Of a stretch of 64,000 nt of DNA, positions 1-7,893 are shown in pieces. The notes beneath the pieces were generated by a model. It saw only the letters and a list, made by a program, of their open reading frames with translations. It had not been told where the DNA came from and ran no database searches. The position numbers were made by a program, and so were the translations under genes. Origin of the DNA: Halomonas eurihalina (GTDB lineage: Bacteria > Pseudomonadota > Gammaproteobacteria > Pseudomonadales > Halomonadaceae); assembly GCF_008274785.1 (NCBI RefSeq), contig NZ_VTPU01000007.1, positions 146,984 through 210,983 on the forward strand. Direction: 5' to 3'. Position 1 is the first letter of the stretch. Each line of letters opens with the position of its first letter.

Positions 1-1
1 G

Positions 2-439
2 GATGTCATCGCCCTGCTACGAAGTCGTCTGTTCGGCATTCCCTCGCTGAATTACGCGATGCTAGGACGCTGGGTGGGGCATCTTCCCAAGGGCAAGCTC
101 GTCTATCGCCCTATCGACAAAAGCACGCGAGTTCGTGGCGAATCCGCGCTGGGGTGGGTTGCACACTATCTCATCGGGATCATTTTCGCCGTTGTATTTC
201 TCGAGCTGGCAGGAGCGGAATGGCTCGAGCATACGACACTCGTACCTCCACTGGTGTTTGGTGTGCTTACGGTGCTCGTTCCCTTGCTTATCCTGCAGCC
301 TTGCCTGGGGATGGGAGTCGCCGCTCGCAAGACTCCTCGACCGAGCGTCGCCAGGCTTCGCAGCCTCTTCACACATGCCAGTTTCGGCCTTGGCTTGTGG
401 GTCGCAAGCCAGGGATACGCGCACATGCTTCAAGGCTGA
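2..439 (+). CDS. DUF2938-like membrane protein, 5' end cut by window
   Basis: The reading frame is open from base 2, so the gene begins upstream of the window; an internal ATG at 59 is probably not the start because the residues before it (DVIALLRSRLFGIPSLNYAM) read as normal protein. The visible part has about three hydrophobic segments (LIGIIFAVVFLEL, LVFGVLTVLVPLLIL, a C-terminal one) and ends with a short tail. The arrangement resembles the DUF2938 family of small inner-membrane proteins, whose function is unknown. It reads toward the convergent VOC gene 101 bases downstream. The family assignment is from memory of its pattern. Confidence 0.75.
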   Translation, partial: DVIALLRSRLFGIPSLNYAMLGRWVGHLPKGKLVYRPIDKSTRVRGESALGWVAHYLIGIIFAVVFLELAGAEWLEHTTLVPPLVFGVLTVLVPLLILQPCLGMGVAARKTPRPSVARLRSLFTHASFGLGLWVASQGYAHMLQG

Positions 440-540
440 CGACTGACGCATATCAGCTCCGCTCCGGCCGATGCGGGTGAGAACCGTCATGGAGGCAAAC
501 CGATGCGAGGGACGATGCGCTGCCCGAAAGCCAGTTGCGC

Positions 541-891
541 TCACTCATGTTGCAAGATATTGACGAGCTTGCCGAATGGATCGCGAACGTAGAAACGCCG
601 CACGCCCCAGGGCTCGCTGACGGGGCCGTATTCGATGGGCACGCTCGCTTCCTCGAAACGTGCCAGCGCCGTCTCGAGATCATCGACTTCGATGGAGAGG
701 TCGGGCACCTCGGTACCCGAGCCACCCTCGGCGCCAAAGCTTACCTGGACCCGCATCTGTTCCTCTGAACCGTAGGTGCGAAACCAGCCGTGATCCATGA
801 GCCGCTCCAGGCCCAGGATGCCGCCGTAGAAGGCCTCCGCCTTGTCGAGGTCTTCCGTTGCCGTGTTGGCCATGATGCGTTTGACCTTCAT
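541..891 (-). CDS. VOC family (glyoxalase/bleomycin-resistance fold) protein
   Basis: A 116-residue single-domain VOC protein. It shows the usual order: a first strand with an N-terminal basic stretch, helix with DLDKAEAFYGGILGL, a middle strand set, and the C-terminal signature RRFYVRDPFGKLVNILQ that is typical of glyoxalase-like domains. Single-domain members act as dimers that bind a metal and a small substrate; which reaction this one performs cannot be told. The start ATG at 891 is preceded by a weak GAGGTG-type site; the second Met (residue 7) is less likely. It stands alone, convergent with the DUF2938 gene. Confidence 0.8.
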   Translation of the reverse strand: MKVKRIMANTATEDLDKAEAFYGGILGLERLMDHGWFRTYGSEEQMRVQVSFGAEGGSGTEVPDLSIEVDDLETALARFEEASVPIEYGPVSEPWGVRRFYVRDPFGKLVNILQHE

Positions 892-1104
892 GCGTCACCT
901 CGTGCGTTGTTCTGCCATTACGTTCGATGAAAACGCCGAGTTGCTACCGGTAGCCGTCACTGTACGGCTATGCCGTGTGCCCTCTGACGCTCCCTTTGTG
1001 GGCGAAAACATAGCCGACCAGGATATGTACCTCCAATGAAGCAGCGCCAGGGATCGACAACTGCCTGCTCCTGCTCCAAGGGTTTCACTGCCGTGTTGGC
1101 CATG
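859..1104. repeat. 16-bp direct repeat pair flanking the VOC start region
   Basis: TGCCGTGTTGGCCATG occurs exactly at 859-874 (inside the VOC gene, coding MANTA on the minus strand) and again at 1089-1104. Apart from these 16 bases the two contexts differ. A 16-base exact match 230 bp apart is unlikely by chance and suggests duplication or rearrangement of an old VOC-like start. Confidence 0.6.
957..1103 (-). pseudogene. 48-codon ORF starting MANTA, possible gene remnant
   Basis: On the minus strand an ATG at 1103 opens a 48-codon frame beginning MANTAVKPLEQEQ and ending at 957. It is preceded by GAGAGG about nine bases upstream, a plausible ribosome site, and it is divergent from the MocR gene, the usual position for a MocR target. 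The first five codons duplicate codons 7-11 of the neighbouring VOC gene. The rest matches nothing I recognise, is Arg-rich towards the end, and could equally be non-coding. Treat as a possible remnant or tiny divergent gene. Confidence 0.25.
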
Positions 1105-1138
1105 GTGAAATTGCCTCTCTGAAGAAGCCGGGCCACCG

Positions 1139-2548
1139 ATGAAACGCTACGAACGCTTCGCCGACGAGATCGCCGAGTTGATTCGCAATGGGGTGCTGGC
1201 GCCGGGCGAGCGGATTCCGTCGGTGCGTCAGGCGAGCCGCCAGTACGGCATCAGCCCCTCCACCGTCTTTCAGGCTTATTACCTGCTGGAAGACCGCGGA
1301 CTGATCGTGGCCCGATCACGTTCCGGCTATTACGTTCGCGAACAGGCACAGCGCGTGCTGCACGAACCGAGGATGACACCGAGTCGCCAGGAAGCCTCCG
1401 ACGTCTCGGTCAGCGAGCTGGCATTCTCGGTGCTCGACTCACTCCAGGACACCGCGACCGTGCCGTTCGGCTCGGCCTTCCCCAGTCCGGATCTCTTCCC
1501 GCTCGCGCGCCTGGCTCGCAGCATGGCCAAGGGGCTGCGCGGGATGTCCGGCGACGACGTTCTCAAGGACATGACAGCGGGTGATGCCGACCTGCGCCGC
1601 CAGATCGTGCTGCGCTACACGCTGAAGGGCATGCCGCTGCCGCCCGACGAACTGGTGATCACAAGCGGCGCCATGGAGGCGCTGAACCTCGGGCTGCAAT
1701 GCGTCACCTCGCCCGGGGACCTGGTCGCCATCGAGTCCCCCGCCTTCTATGCCAGCCTGCAGATCCTGGAACGCCTGAAGCTCCGGGCGGTGGAAATTCC
1801 CGTGCATCCCCGCGAGGGTATCGATCTCACGGTGCTGGCGGACAGCCTGGCTCGGCTGCCCATCAAGGCCTGCTGGTTCATGAGTCATCTGCAGAACCCG
1901 CTGGGGGCCAGTCTCGACCAGGAGAAGAAGCGCGAGCTCTACACCTTGATCAAGCGTCATCAGGTGCCGCTGATCGAGGACGACGCCTACGCGGAACTGC
2001 ACTTCAGCACCTCGCCACCCAAGCCGGTGAAGCAGTTCGACGACGAAGGCCTGGTCATTCACTGCGGGTCGTTCTCGAAGAGTCTGGCACCGGGCTATCG
2101 GGTCGGCTGGGTAGCGGGCGGCCGCTTTGCGGAGCGCATCTCGCGCCTCAAGTTGATGACGACCATCTCGCCCTCTGTGCCGGCCCAGGCGGCCATCGCC
2201 GACTACCTACAGCACGGTGGCTATGACCGCCACCTCCGCCAATTACGCCATGCCCTGGAGACCCAGCAGGGGCAGATGCTGGCCGCAGCCTCGCGATGCT
2301 TCCCGGCCGAGACCCGGGCCACTCGCCCGGCCGGCGGCTACTTCCTGTGGTTCGAGTTCCCCGAGCGAGTGGATTCGCTACGCCTTTTCCACATGGCGCT
2401 GGAACAAGGCATCAGCGTGGCGCCGGGTCCGATCTTCTCCGCCACCCGGGGCTTTCGCCACTGCCTGCGCCTGAGCTACGGCCACCCCTGGACGCCGCGC
2501 AGCGAAGCAGCGATGGAGACGCTAGGAAAGCTGATCGACGCCTTCTGA
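1139..2548 (+). CDS. MocR-type regulator: GntR winged helix fused to PLP aminotransferase fold
   Basis: 469 residues. Residues 1-70 form a GntR-type winged helix (GVLAPGERIPSVRQASRQYG, then STVFQAYYLLEDRGLI). A linker leads to a fold-type I aminotransferase domain from about 105 with the Asn of LQNP (253), the acidic pair near 281, and the PLP lysine in GSFSKSLAPGYRVGW (K314). MocR proteins use PLP or its adducts as effectors rather than catalysing transamination, and commonly control a divergent gene; here the upstream DNA holds only a 48-codon ORF. Related to the YdcR group by eye. Its last 27 bases overlap the convergent membrane-protein gene. Confidence 0.92.
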   Translation: MKRYERFADEIAELIRNGVLAPGERIPSVRQASRQYGISPSTVFQAYYLLEDRGLIVARSRSGYYVREQAQRVLHEPRMTPSRQEASDVSVSELAFSVLDSLQDTATVPFGSAFPSPDLFPLARLARSMAKGLRGMSGDDVLKDMTAGDADLRRQIVLRYTLKGMPLPPDELVITSGAMEALNLGLQCVTSPGDLVAIESPAFYASLQILERLKLRAVEIPVHPREGIDLTVLADSLARLPIKACWFMSHLQNPLGASLDQEKKRELYTLIKRHQVPLIEDDAYAELHFSTSPPKPVKQFDDEGLVIHCGSFSKSLAPGYRVGWVAGGRFAERISRLKLMTTISPSVPAQAAIADYLQHGGYDRHLRQLRHALETQQGQMLAAASRCFPAETRATRPAGGYFLWFEFPERVDSLRLFHMALEQGISVAPGPIFSATRGFRHCLRLSYGHPWTPRSEAAMETLGKLIDAF

Positions 2549-3175
2549 GCCGTTCAAACGCCGGTTCAGTCGACCGATCTGCTGGATATCGTGAAGGTAG
2601 AAATCAAGCTTCGAGGCTCCATAGGCCAACAGTGCCGAGGCATAGACCAGCACCGTCAGCACGAGCAGGTTGTTGGCCCAGGCAAGCGCCGGCACGGCCA
2701 CCGGATAGGCCAGCGTGATGATGCTCATCCCGCCCCAGAACAGCGCCAGCAGGCTGCAGACCATGATGAACACCAGCACCGGCCCGCGCCGATAGCGAAC
2801 CGGCGGACGCGTCTTCCAGAATGGTAGGTGGGCGATGATCAGCTCGCCATTCGTCTCGACTCTTCCCCTACGGCGCAACAGCGGCTCCGCGAAGGCCTTC
2901 TGACTGCCGGACGCGACTGCCGCCAGCACCAATCGTGCATCGACGCCATCACCGAAAATACGCTGCACCGACTGCACGAATCCCGATGACGGCTCTCCGT
3001 CGGCACATCCTTCTGCCTCGTCGGCCAGCGTCTTCAGGGCCTGGTTCACCTGCTCCGGCCGTTCCTCCTCGTCCTCGAAGTTGATCGCGTAGTGCACGCT
3101 GTACACCTGATAAAGCGCGAACGTCACCCCCACGAAGATCAGGAAAAACGCAACGTATATCATCATGATAACCAC
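2522..3175 (-). CDS. Hypothetical membrane protein with N-terminal anchor and two C-terminal TM segments
   Basis: 217 residues, no family recognised. Residues 3-25 (IMMIYVAFFLIFVGVTFALY) form a membrane anchor; a cytoplasmic or periplasmic segment rich in Glu follows (NFEDEEERPEQVNQ), then two further hydrophobic stretches near residues 130-155 and 165-190. The start could be codon 1 (MVIMM) or the Met at 4; there is no strong ribosome site to decide. The 3' end overlaps the MocR gene on the other strand by 27 bases, so the two mRNAs are complementary at their ends. Confidence 0.7.
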   Translation of the reverse strand: MVIMMIYVAFFLIFVGVTFALYQVYSVHYAINFEDEEERPEQVNQALKTLADEAEGCADGEPSSGFVQSVQRIFGDGVDARLVLAAVASGSQKAFAEPLLRRRGRVETNGELIIAHLPFWKTRPPVRYRRGPVLVFIMVCSLLALFWGGMSIITLAYPVAVPALAWANNLLVLTVLVYASALLAYGASKLDFYLHDIQQIGRLNRRLNGSEGVDQLS

Positions 3176-3234
3176 TCACCACCCTGAATATCGGCCCATC
3201 ATTACGGGCGTATTCACCCGCCCCTCCCCGGCCC

Positions 3235-3254
3235 GCCGCCTCGCTCGAGGCGGC
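3235..3254. promoter_or_regulatory. Near-perfect 20-bp palindrome upstream of the membrane-protein gene
   Basis: GCCGCCTCG and CGAGGCGGC form perfect 9-base arms around a CT centre, 60 bases before the start at 3175. It may be an operator or a stem in the 5' leader. No T-tract follows on either strand, so a terminator is unlikely. Confidence 0.4.
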
Positions 3255-3405
3255 ACCGCAGGCGTGCCTGCCAGGCGGCCAAGATGACAGAAAAGTCAGA
3301 ACCATAACAGGATCAGAAAATGGCGAAAAAACCGTATCAGTTTCACTCTATTAAAGAGCATCTCCAAGAAGCGCTTTCACAGGCATGCCCTCGGATCAGA
3401 GGTGC

Positions 3406-3723
3406 CTAGCATTCAATCCGGCCCGTCAAACGCATGAACCCTCCTTTCGCGGGGGTAACCGCCGTGTGTGCCGTATCAGTACCAAAATCCAGCACATGCA
3501 CGATGGTGCTGCCGATATGCTCCTGCCAGGACAGCATCAGCACATCCTCGCGAATCACCACGGTTTCATACTCGACGGTATCGGAAAATCCCGCATTATC
3601 TCCGGCCACGATCTCCACTGTCAGCTTGCCTTCGGGCTCGACGGTGATGCGCGGAGTAAAGGTCGGAAAATGAATCGCGAACGTCTCTCCGGGGGTAAGG
3701 GGTAAGGTGGAGTCCATCGACAT
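3406..3723 (-). CDS. MoaF-like small beta-barrel protein
   Basis: 105 residues, all-beta in character, with the sequence flow PGETFAIHFPTFTPRITVE ... VIREDVLMLSWQEHIGSTIVHVLDF ... GGFMRLTGRI. This matches the small stand-alone MoaF-related proteins (lipocalin-like half barrel) common in proteobacteria; MoaF itself was named from the Klebsiella monoamine regulon and its biochemical role is unclear. No signal peptide. The start is the first Met after a short non-coding leader; MSMDS offers two close Mets. It stands alone. Confidence 0.65.
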   Translation of the reverse strand: MSMDSTLPLTPGETFAIHFPTFTPRITVEPEGKLTVEIVAGDNAGFSDTVEYETVVIREDVLMLSWQEHIGSTIVHVLDFGTDTAHTAVTPAKGGFMRLTGRIEC

Positions 3724-3815
3724 ATTAACGCTATCTGCTTGATGAATGGTCTGATATCACCCCAGCCAGCGTAGCACCCCATGACGACATCCACTGCGGA
3801 GCAGTGTGTCACATA

Positions 3816-5012
3816 TCACTCCGTCGCTTGTCTCTGGCTCAGCATCCCCACCAGCGCCATCAGCGACAGCCCGATGACGTAAGCGCCATAACCGTAGACG
3901 GTCGGCTCCAGCCCGAAATGTTGAGTGGCGATGCCGGCCACCATGGCGGGCAGGCTGGCGGAGAGATAGCTGACCACGTAGAGCACGGCCATCAGGGAGG
4001 CGCGTCCACCATCAGGCGCCAGCGCCATGATGGCGCGCATGGCCCCCATGAAGCCGCCACCAAAGCCTGGCCCGGCAATGGCAAAGCCTATCAGCAGGGT
4101 TAGGGTGCTATGGGTCGCCACGCCCAGCAGCACGATGCTCACCCCGAGCGGCAACAGGAGGCTGGATAACAGCAGGATGCGGCGCGTCGCCTGACGACGC
4201 AGACGCCAGACGCCGACGGCCCCCATCATCGAAAGCAGGCTGACCATGGCGCCGCCGATCATGGAGGTATCGATGCCGGAGACCTGCCTGGCCAATAGCG
4301 GCCCCAGCGAAAGGCTGAACCCACCGAGCGACCAAGAGGCGATGCAGGCGGGAATCACGCGTAGGAAGGTAGGCCGCACCGGCGCCGGGATACGGGCCGT
4401 CGGCCGCAGTGAGGCCAGAGCCCCGAAACGTGGCGAGACACTTTCCCGGGTTCCCCGCAGGCCGATCAGTTGCCAGATGAAGATCGCCGTCATCAGGATG
4501 AAGCCCAGGCGCATGGGATATGGCGCCAGGTCCACCAGCACGCCCGAGCACAGCGCGCCGAGCCCCATGCCGACGAGAGGCGCGACACTCGCCAGGATGG
4601 GGCCACGTCGATGATCGGTATCGATGATGGCGGCACCCAGCGCGCTGGTGGCGATCCCCGTGGCCAACCCCTGAAGCGCGCGAGCCACCAGCAGGATGGT
4701 GAGGTCGTGAGCCACCAGAAAGCAGAGCATGGAGGCAATCTCGATCGCCAGCCCGATGAAAATCACCGGCCGCCGGCCCATATATTCGGAGAGCTTGCCA
4801 GTCGTCAGCAGGGCCAACAGCAAAGTGAACATGTAGAGAGCGAATGCCAGGGTCAGCATGGGCGTGGAGAAATGCCAGCTGGCCTGGTAGAGCGGATACA
4901 GCGGCGTCGGCACGCCGGAAGCCGCCAGGAAGGCGACCAGCACCAGCGTATAGAAGAGCAGTTGGCGCGACGGGCCGGCGTTCTCCACCGTCGCCTCGAG
5001 TGGCAGGGCCAT
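3816..5012 (-). CDS. MFS transporter (drug/metabolite efflux type)
   Basis: 398 residues with about 12 hydrophobic segments. The motif between TM2 and TM3 is GKLSEYMGRRPVIFIGL, a recognisable MFS motif A variant, and the N terminus (GVPTPLYPLYQ) is typical of Bcr/AraJ-like exporters. It is divergently arranged with a TetR repressor 87 bases away, with a palindrome 15 bases before its start, so it is very likely repressed by that TetR and induced by a substrate it exports. AAGGAACGTCC precedes the ATG at 5012. The substrate is unknown. Confidence 0.9.
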   Translation of the reverse strand: MALPLEATVENAGPSRQLLFYTLVLVAFLAASGVPTPLYPLYQASWHFSTPMLTLAFALYMFTLLLALLTTGKLSEYMGRRPVIFIGLAIEIASMLCFLVAHDLTILLVARALQGLATGIATSALGAAIIDTDHRRGPILASVAPLVGMGLGALCSGVLVDLAPYPMRLGFILMTAIFIWQLIGLRGTRESVSPRFGALASLRPTARIPAPVRPTFLRVIPACIASWSLGGFSLSLGPLLARQVSGIDTSMIGGAMVSLLSMMGAVGVWRLRRQATRRILLLSSLLLPLGVSIVLLGVATHSTLTLLIGFAIAGPGFGGGFMGAMRAIMALAPDGGRASLMAVLYVVSYLSASLPAMVAGIATQHFGLEPTVYGYGAYVIGLSLMALVGMLSQRQATE

Positions 5013-5026
5013 GGACGTTCCTTAAA

Positions 5027-5087
5027 GCAAAGAATTTGCGATATGCTGGAGACTAGGACCTAAAGACCCTTAAAGCAAATATTTTGC
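5027..5087. promoter_or_regulatory. Twin TetR operators in the MFS/TetR divergent promoter
   Basis: Two copies of the same inverted repeat: GCAAA-GAA-TTTGC at 5027-5039 and GCAAA-TAT-TTTGC at 5075-5087, each embedded in the longer shared context TTAAAGCAAA.A.TTTGCG. Centres are 48 bp apart. One lies just before the MFS start, the other 13 bases before the TetR start, so a single repressor could shut both promoters and its own gene. Confidence 0.85.
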
Positions 5088-5099
5088 GTTAGAGGAATT

Positions 5100-5654
5100 A
5101 TGGGCGAAAAATCAGCGGTCAGGCCGGGCGGGCGCAGCGCCCGGGTGCAACGAGCCGTACACGAAGCGGTGCAGGCACTGGACGAGGAAGTGCCACGGGA
5201 CAAGCTCACCGTCCCGCAGGTTGCCGAACGAGCGGGCGTGACGCCTTCCACGATCTATCGTCGCTGGGGCAACCTGAAGGAGTTGCTGGCCGACGTGGCC
5301 GCCGAGCGGCTCCAGCCCGATGCCCCCGTAGCGGATACCGGCTCGCTGGAGGGCGATCTGATGGCCTGGGCTGGGGTATACATGGAGGAAATGCGCTCCA
5401 CTCCTGGTCAACAGATGCTGGCGGATACCCTGGGCAGCGCCAGCACGGAACAACGCCAGCGTTGCCTGCAGGCCCAGCAGGACCAGCTGCGACTGATCCT
5501 GTCCCGCGCCGAGGCCCGGGGCGAGACGCCCCTGCCCACGGTCGAAGCCTTGCTGGATGGCATCATGGCACCGCTGACCTACCGCCTCTCCTACGCGCCG
5601 CAGACGCTCTCCAGGGCATGTCTGGAGCGATGGGTCGCCGCCACCCTACGTTGA
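5100..5654 (+). CDS. TetR/AcrR family repressor of the divergent MFS gene
   Basis: 184 residues. The N-terminal helix-turn-helix is clear at about 25-65: VPQVAERAGVTPSTIYRRWGNLKELL. The C-terminal ligand domain contains the segment MRSTPGQQMLADTL, as in the TetR_C_11-like repressors of efflux pumps. ATG at 5100 follows AGAGGAA closely. The two matching palindromes flanking the divergent promoter are its probable binding sites. The inducing ligand is probably a substrate of the MFS pump; neither is known. Confidence 0.9.
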   Translation: MGEKSAVRPGGRSARVQRAVHEAVQALDEEVPRDKLTVPQVAERAGVTPSTIYRRWGNLKELLADVAAERLQPDAPVADTGSLEGDLMAWAGVYMEEMRSTPGQQMLADTLGSASTEQRQRCLQAQQDQLRLILSRAEARGETPLPTVEALLDGIMAPLTYRLSYAPQTLSRACLERWVAATLR

Positions 5655-5733
5655 GCTCAGGCATCGTTGCATCGCCACGCCCAGGGGCGATCGAAGAAAG
5701 CGCGTCTGGCCGTAAAAGGCATGGGTAGCGGCC

Positions 5734-6759
5734 TCAACCCGCCGTCAGACTCGCGACGGCCTGGCCTAGGTAGTCCTTCATGCGATCATTCATCCAGGTA
5801 CTGTCCTTCAGTGCCGGTTCCTGCTCATTGGCCTGCCGGATCTTCTGGTGCGTGGCCGGGTCGTCGCCGGCAAAGCGTTGCAGCAAGGCCAGCCATTCCC
5901 GGGCCAGTTGTTGCGCGGCCAGTTCCTCCGGGCGCGTGCCCTGCTCCAGCAACTGACGCAGCCGGGCCATCAAGGGCGGCCACTCATGCATGCACTGCGG
6001 GTAGTTCTCCCGCATGACATCGAACTCCGCATCCGAGAGATAGCGTCGATAGAAGGTCAGCTTGTACTCGGCGAATGCCTGCATCACGAAATCCGACACC
6101 CTCTTGGGAATTCCCAGTTGCTCCTGGGCGTCAGGCTCGTTGGCATGCATGGTATTCAGCTTTTCGAGCAGGGCCGGGTCGCCGGCGGTATCACGCTCGA
6201 GTTTCTCCATCCAGCGCATCGCCAGGTCCCGCGCCTCGGGTGATGCGGGAGAGGTGCCCTGCTGCTGCAGCGTTTCGGCTTCCTTGACCAGGTCTTGCCA
6301 TTCCGCCCAGCGTGCGTTGTCGGCCTGGTAGAGCGGCAATCGGTCGAGCTCCTCCGGGGAAAAGTAGCGGTCGTACATCGTCATCAACTCCAGTGTTTTC
6401 AGCCAGTCGTCCATTGCCGGTTCCTCGCCGTTCACGACCTGGCGATGCAGATTCGCCAGACGATCACGCAACTGATTCTTCTGCGCGATCTGTCGTTCCA
6501 GCAGGCGTATCTGTCGTTCGATGACGGTCGACAGCGGTGGAGACGGCTGGTCGAGCAAGGTGCCGATCTCGGCCAGCGACATGCCCAGGGAACGCAGCGC
6601 CTGTATGCGATGCAGGCGCGCGACATCCTGGCGTCGATAGAGCCGATAACCGGCGTCGGAACGCGTGGAGGGCTTGAGCAGGCCGATGTCGTCGTAATGG
6701 TGCAACGTCCGGACGGTCAGCCCGGTGCGTTTGGCCAGTTCACCGACACGTAACAGCAT
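5734..6759 (-). CDS. MerR family regulator with duplicated TipAS-like drug-sensing domain
   Basis: 341 residues. The MerR winged helix occupies 1-70 (LLRVGELAKRTGLTVRTLHH then YDDIGLL), followed by a dimerisation coiled coil to about 110. The remainder contains two recognisably repeated modules, each with W-x-x-L, GT-x-P, LA-x-x-W, a GDPA/GDDPA-like turn and ANEP/ANEQEP, near 150-235 and 255-340. TipAS domains in TipA-type regulators wrap thiopeptides and other drugs, so this is probably a multidrug-responsive activator. GGAGATAAAGC precedes the ATG. It reads away from any obvious target; an SDR gene lies upstream. Confidence 0.88.
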   Translation of the reverse strand: MLLRVGELAKRTGLTVRTLHHYDDIGLLKPSTRSDAGYRLYRRQDVARLHRIQALRSLGMSLAEIGTLLDQPSPPLSTVIERQIRLLERQIAQKNQLRDRLANLHRQVVNGEEPAMDDWLKTLELMTMYDRYFSPEELDRLPLYQADNARWAEWQDLVKEAETLQQQGTSPASPEARDLAMRWMEKLERDTAGDPALLEKLNTMHANEPDAQEQLGIPKRVSDFVMQAFAEYKLTFYRRYLSDAEFDVMRENYPQCMHEWPPLMARLRQLLEQGTRPEELAAQQLAREWLALLQRFAGDDPATHQKIRQANEQEPALKDSTWMNDRMKDYLGQAVASLTAG

Positions 6760-6854
6760 GCTTTATCTCCTCTCCTCCACGCGTGGCTGAAGTCTGGCGC
6801 CTCACGTCGCGTGAGGGTCAAATGCCCCGTAATAAAATCTCGCAACACGCATAC

Positions 6855-7625
6855 TCAGGTCCTGTTGATGGACAATCCGCCGTCTACGAGCATCGCGCTG
6901 CCACTCACGAAACTCGAGGCCTCGGAGGCCAGGAATAGCACGGCCCTGGCAATTTCCTCGGGGTTGGCGATCCGCTTGAGGGCATGCAGCCCTTCGACGA
7001 AGTCCCGCACTTCCTGCGTCGCATCCGGTGCGTTCACCATGTTGGCAGGCGTATCCGCGCCGCCCGGGAGGATGGCGTTGACCCGCAGACCCTGCGCGCC
7101 GTGCTCGACGGCCAGCGTTTTGGCCAGTCCGATGAGGCCGGCCTTGCTCGCCGCATAGGCCGACATCCCGGGTATGCTGGCCGTGTAGCCGACGAAGCTC
7201 GAGGTGAAGATCAGCGAGCCACCGCCTCGCTCGAGCAGCGCCGGCACCTGGTGTCTGGCGCCCAGAAAAGCCCCGGTGAGGTTCGTTTCGAGCACCTGGC
7301 TCCAGTCGTCGCGCGTCAGCTCGGAGGTGGGGGCCATTCGTCCGATCGTGCCAGCATTGTTGAAGGCAATGTCGAGGCCGCCGAATCGGCCGATGGCCGC
7401 ATTGACCAGCGCCTTGGCGTACGCTTCTTCCCGGACGTCACCCACCACGGCAATGGCGTCACCGCCCAGTGCCCTGATGTTCTCCACGACCCCATCGAGT
7501 TCTGACTGACGCCGCGCGCCAAGAACGACCTTCGCCCCTTCACTGGCGAACAGCAACGCCGTGGCACGACCGATACCGGAACTGGCTCCCGTGACGATGG
7601 CGACCTTTTGCCGGAGTGTCTGCAT
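6855..7625 (-). CDS. SDR family NAD(P)-dependent oxidoreductase
   Basis: 256 residues when started at MQTLRQKVAIVTG. AAAAAGGGGAAAATC directly precedes this ATG at 7625, so the 19-codon upstream extension is rejected. Classical SDR features: TGASSGIG at 13-20, NNAG at 89-92, catalytic Ser near 142, and YAASK (Y157, K161); the C terminus has SSFVSGSAMLVDGGLS. These enzymes reduce or oxidise carbonyl/alcohol groups in the cytoplasm; the substrate is not determined by sequence. The gene stands alone between the MerR and NfsA genes, all on the minus strand. Confidence 0.92.
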   Translation of the reverse strand: MQTLRQKVAIVTGASSGIGRATALLFASEGAKVVLGARRQSELDGVVENIRALGGDAIAVVGDVREEAYAKALVNAAIGRFGGLDIAFNNAGTIGRMAPTSELTRDDWSQVLETNLTGAFLGARHQVPALLERGGGSLIFTSSFVGYTASIPGMSAYAASKAGLIGLAKTLAVEHGAQGLRVNAILPGGADTPANMVNAPDATQEVRDFVEGLHALKRIANPEEIARAVLFLASEASSFVSGSAMLVDGGLSINRT

Positions 7626-7893
7626 GATTTTCCCCTTTTTAGATGGATGAGGAACCGGTGATGCGAAGCACTCGCCATACACCTTGCGCCTCCCATGCCA
7701 ACTCTCGTGGAGAGAGAAGGTTCGGGCACTCCGTTTCTTGTGCTCGAATCGGGATCGGGGGCTTCACGCACGACGCTCGCTCGACGCCCCGTTGGAGTGG
7801 GCGCCGAGCTAAGCGACTGGTTCGTGAATTACGAGGAAGGAGACGTCGTCCCAACCGAGTGTTGGGTCGCTGGCCATGGAGAGGATTGGCGAC

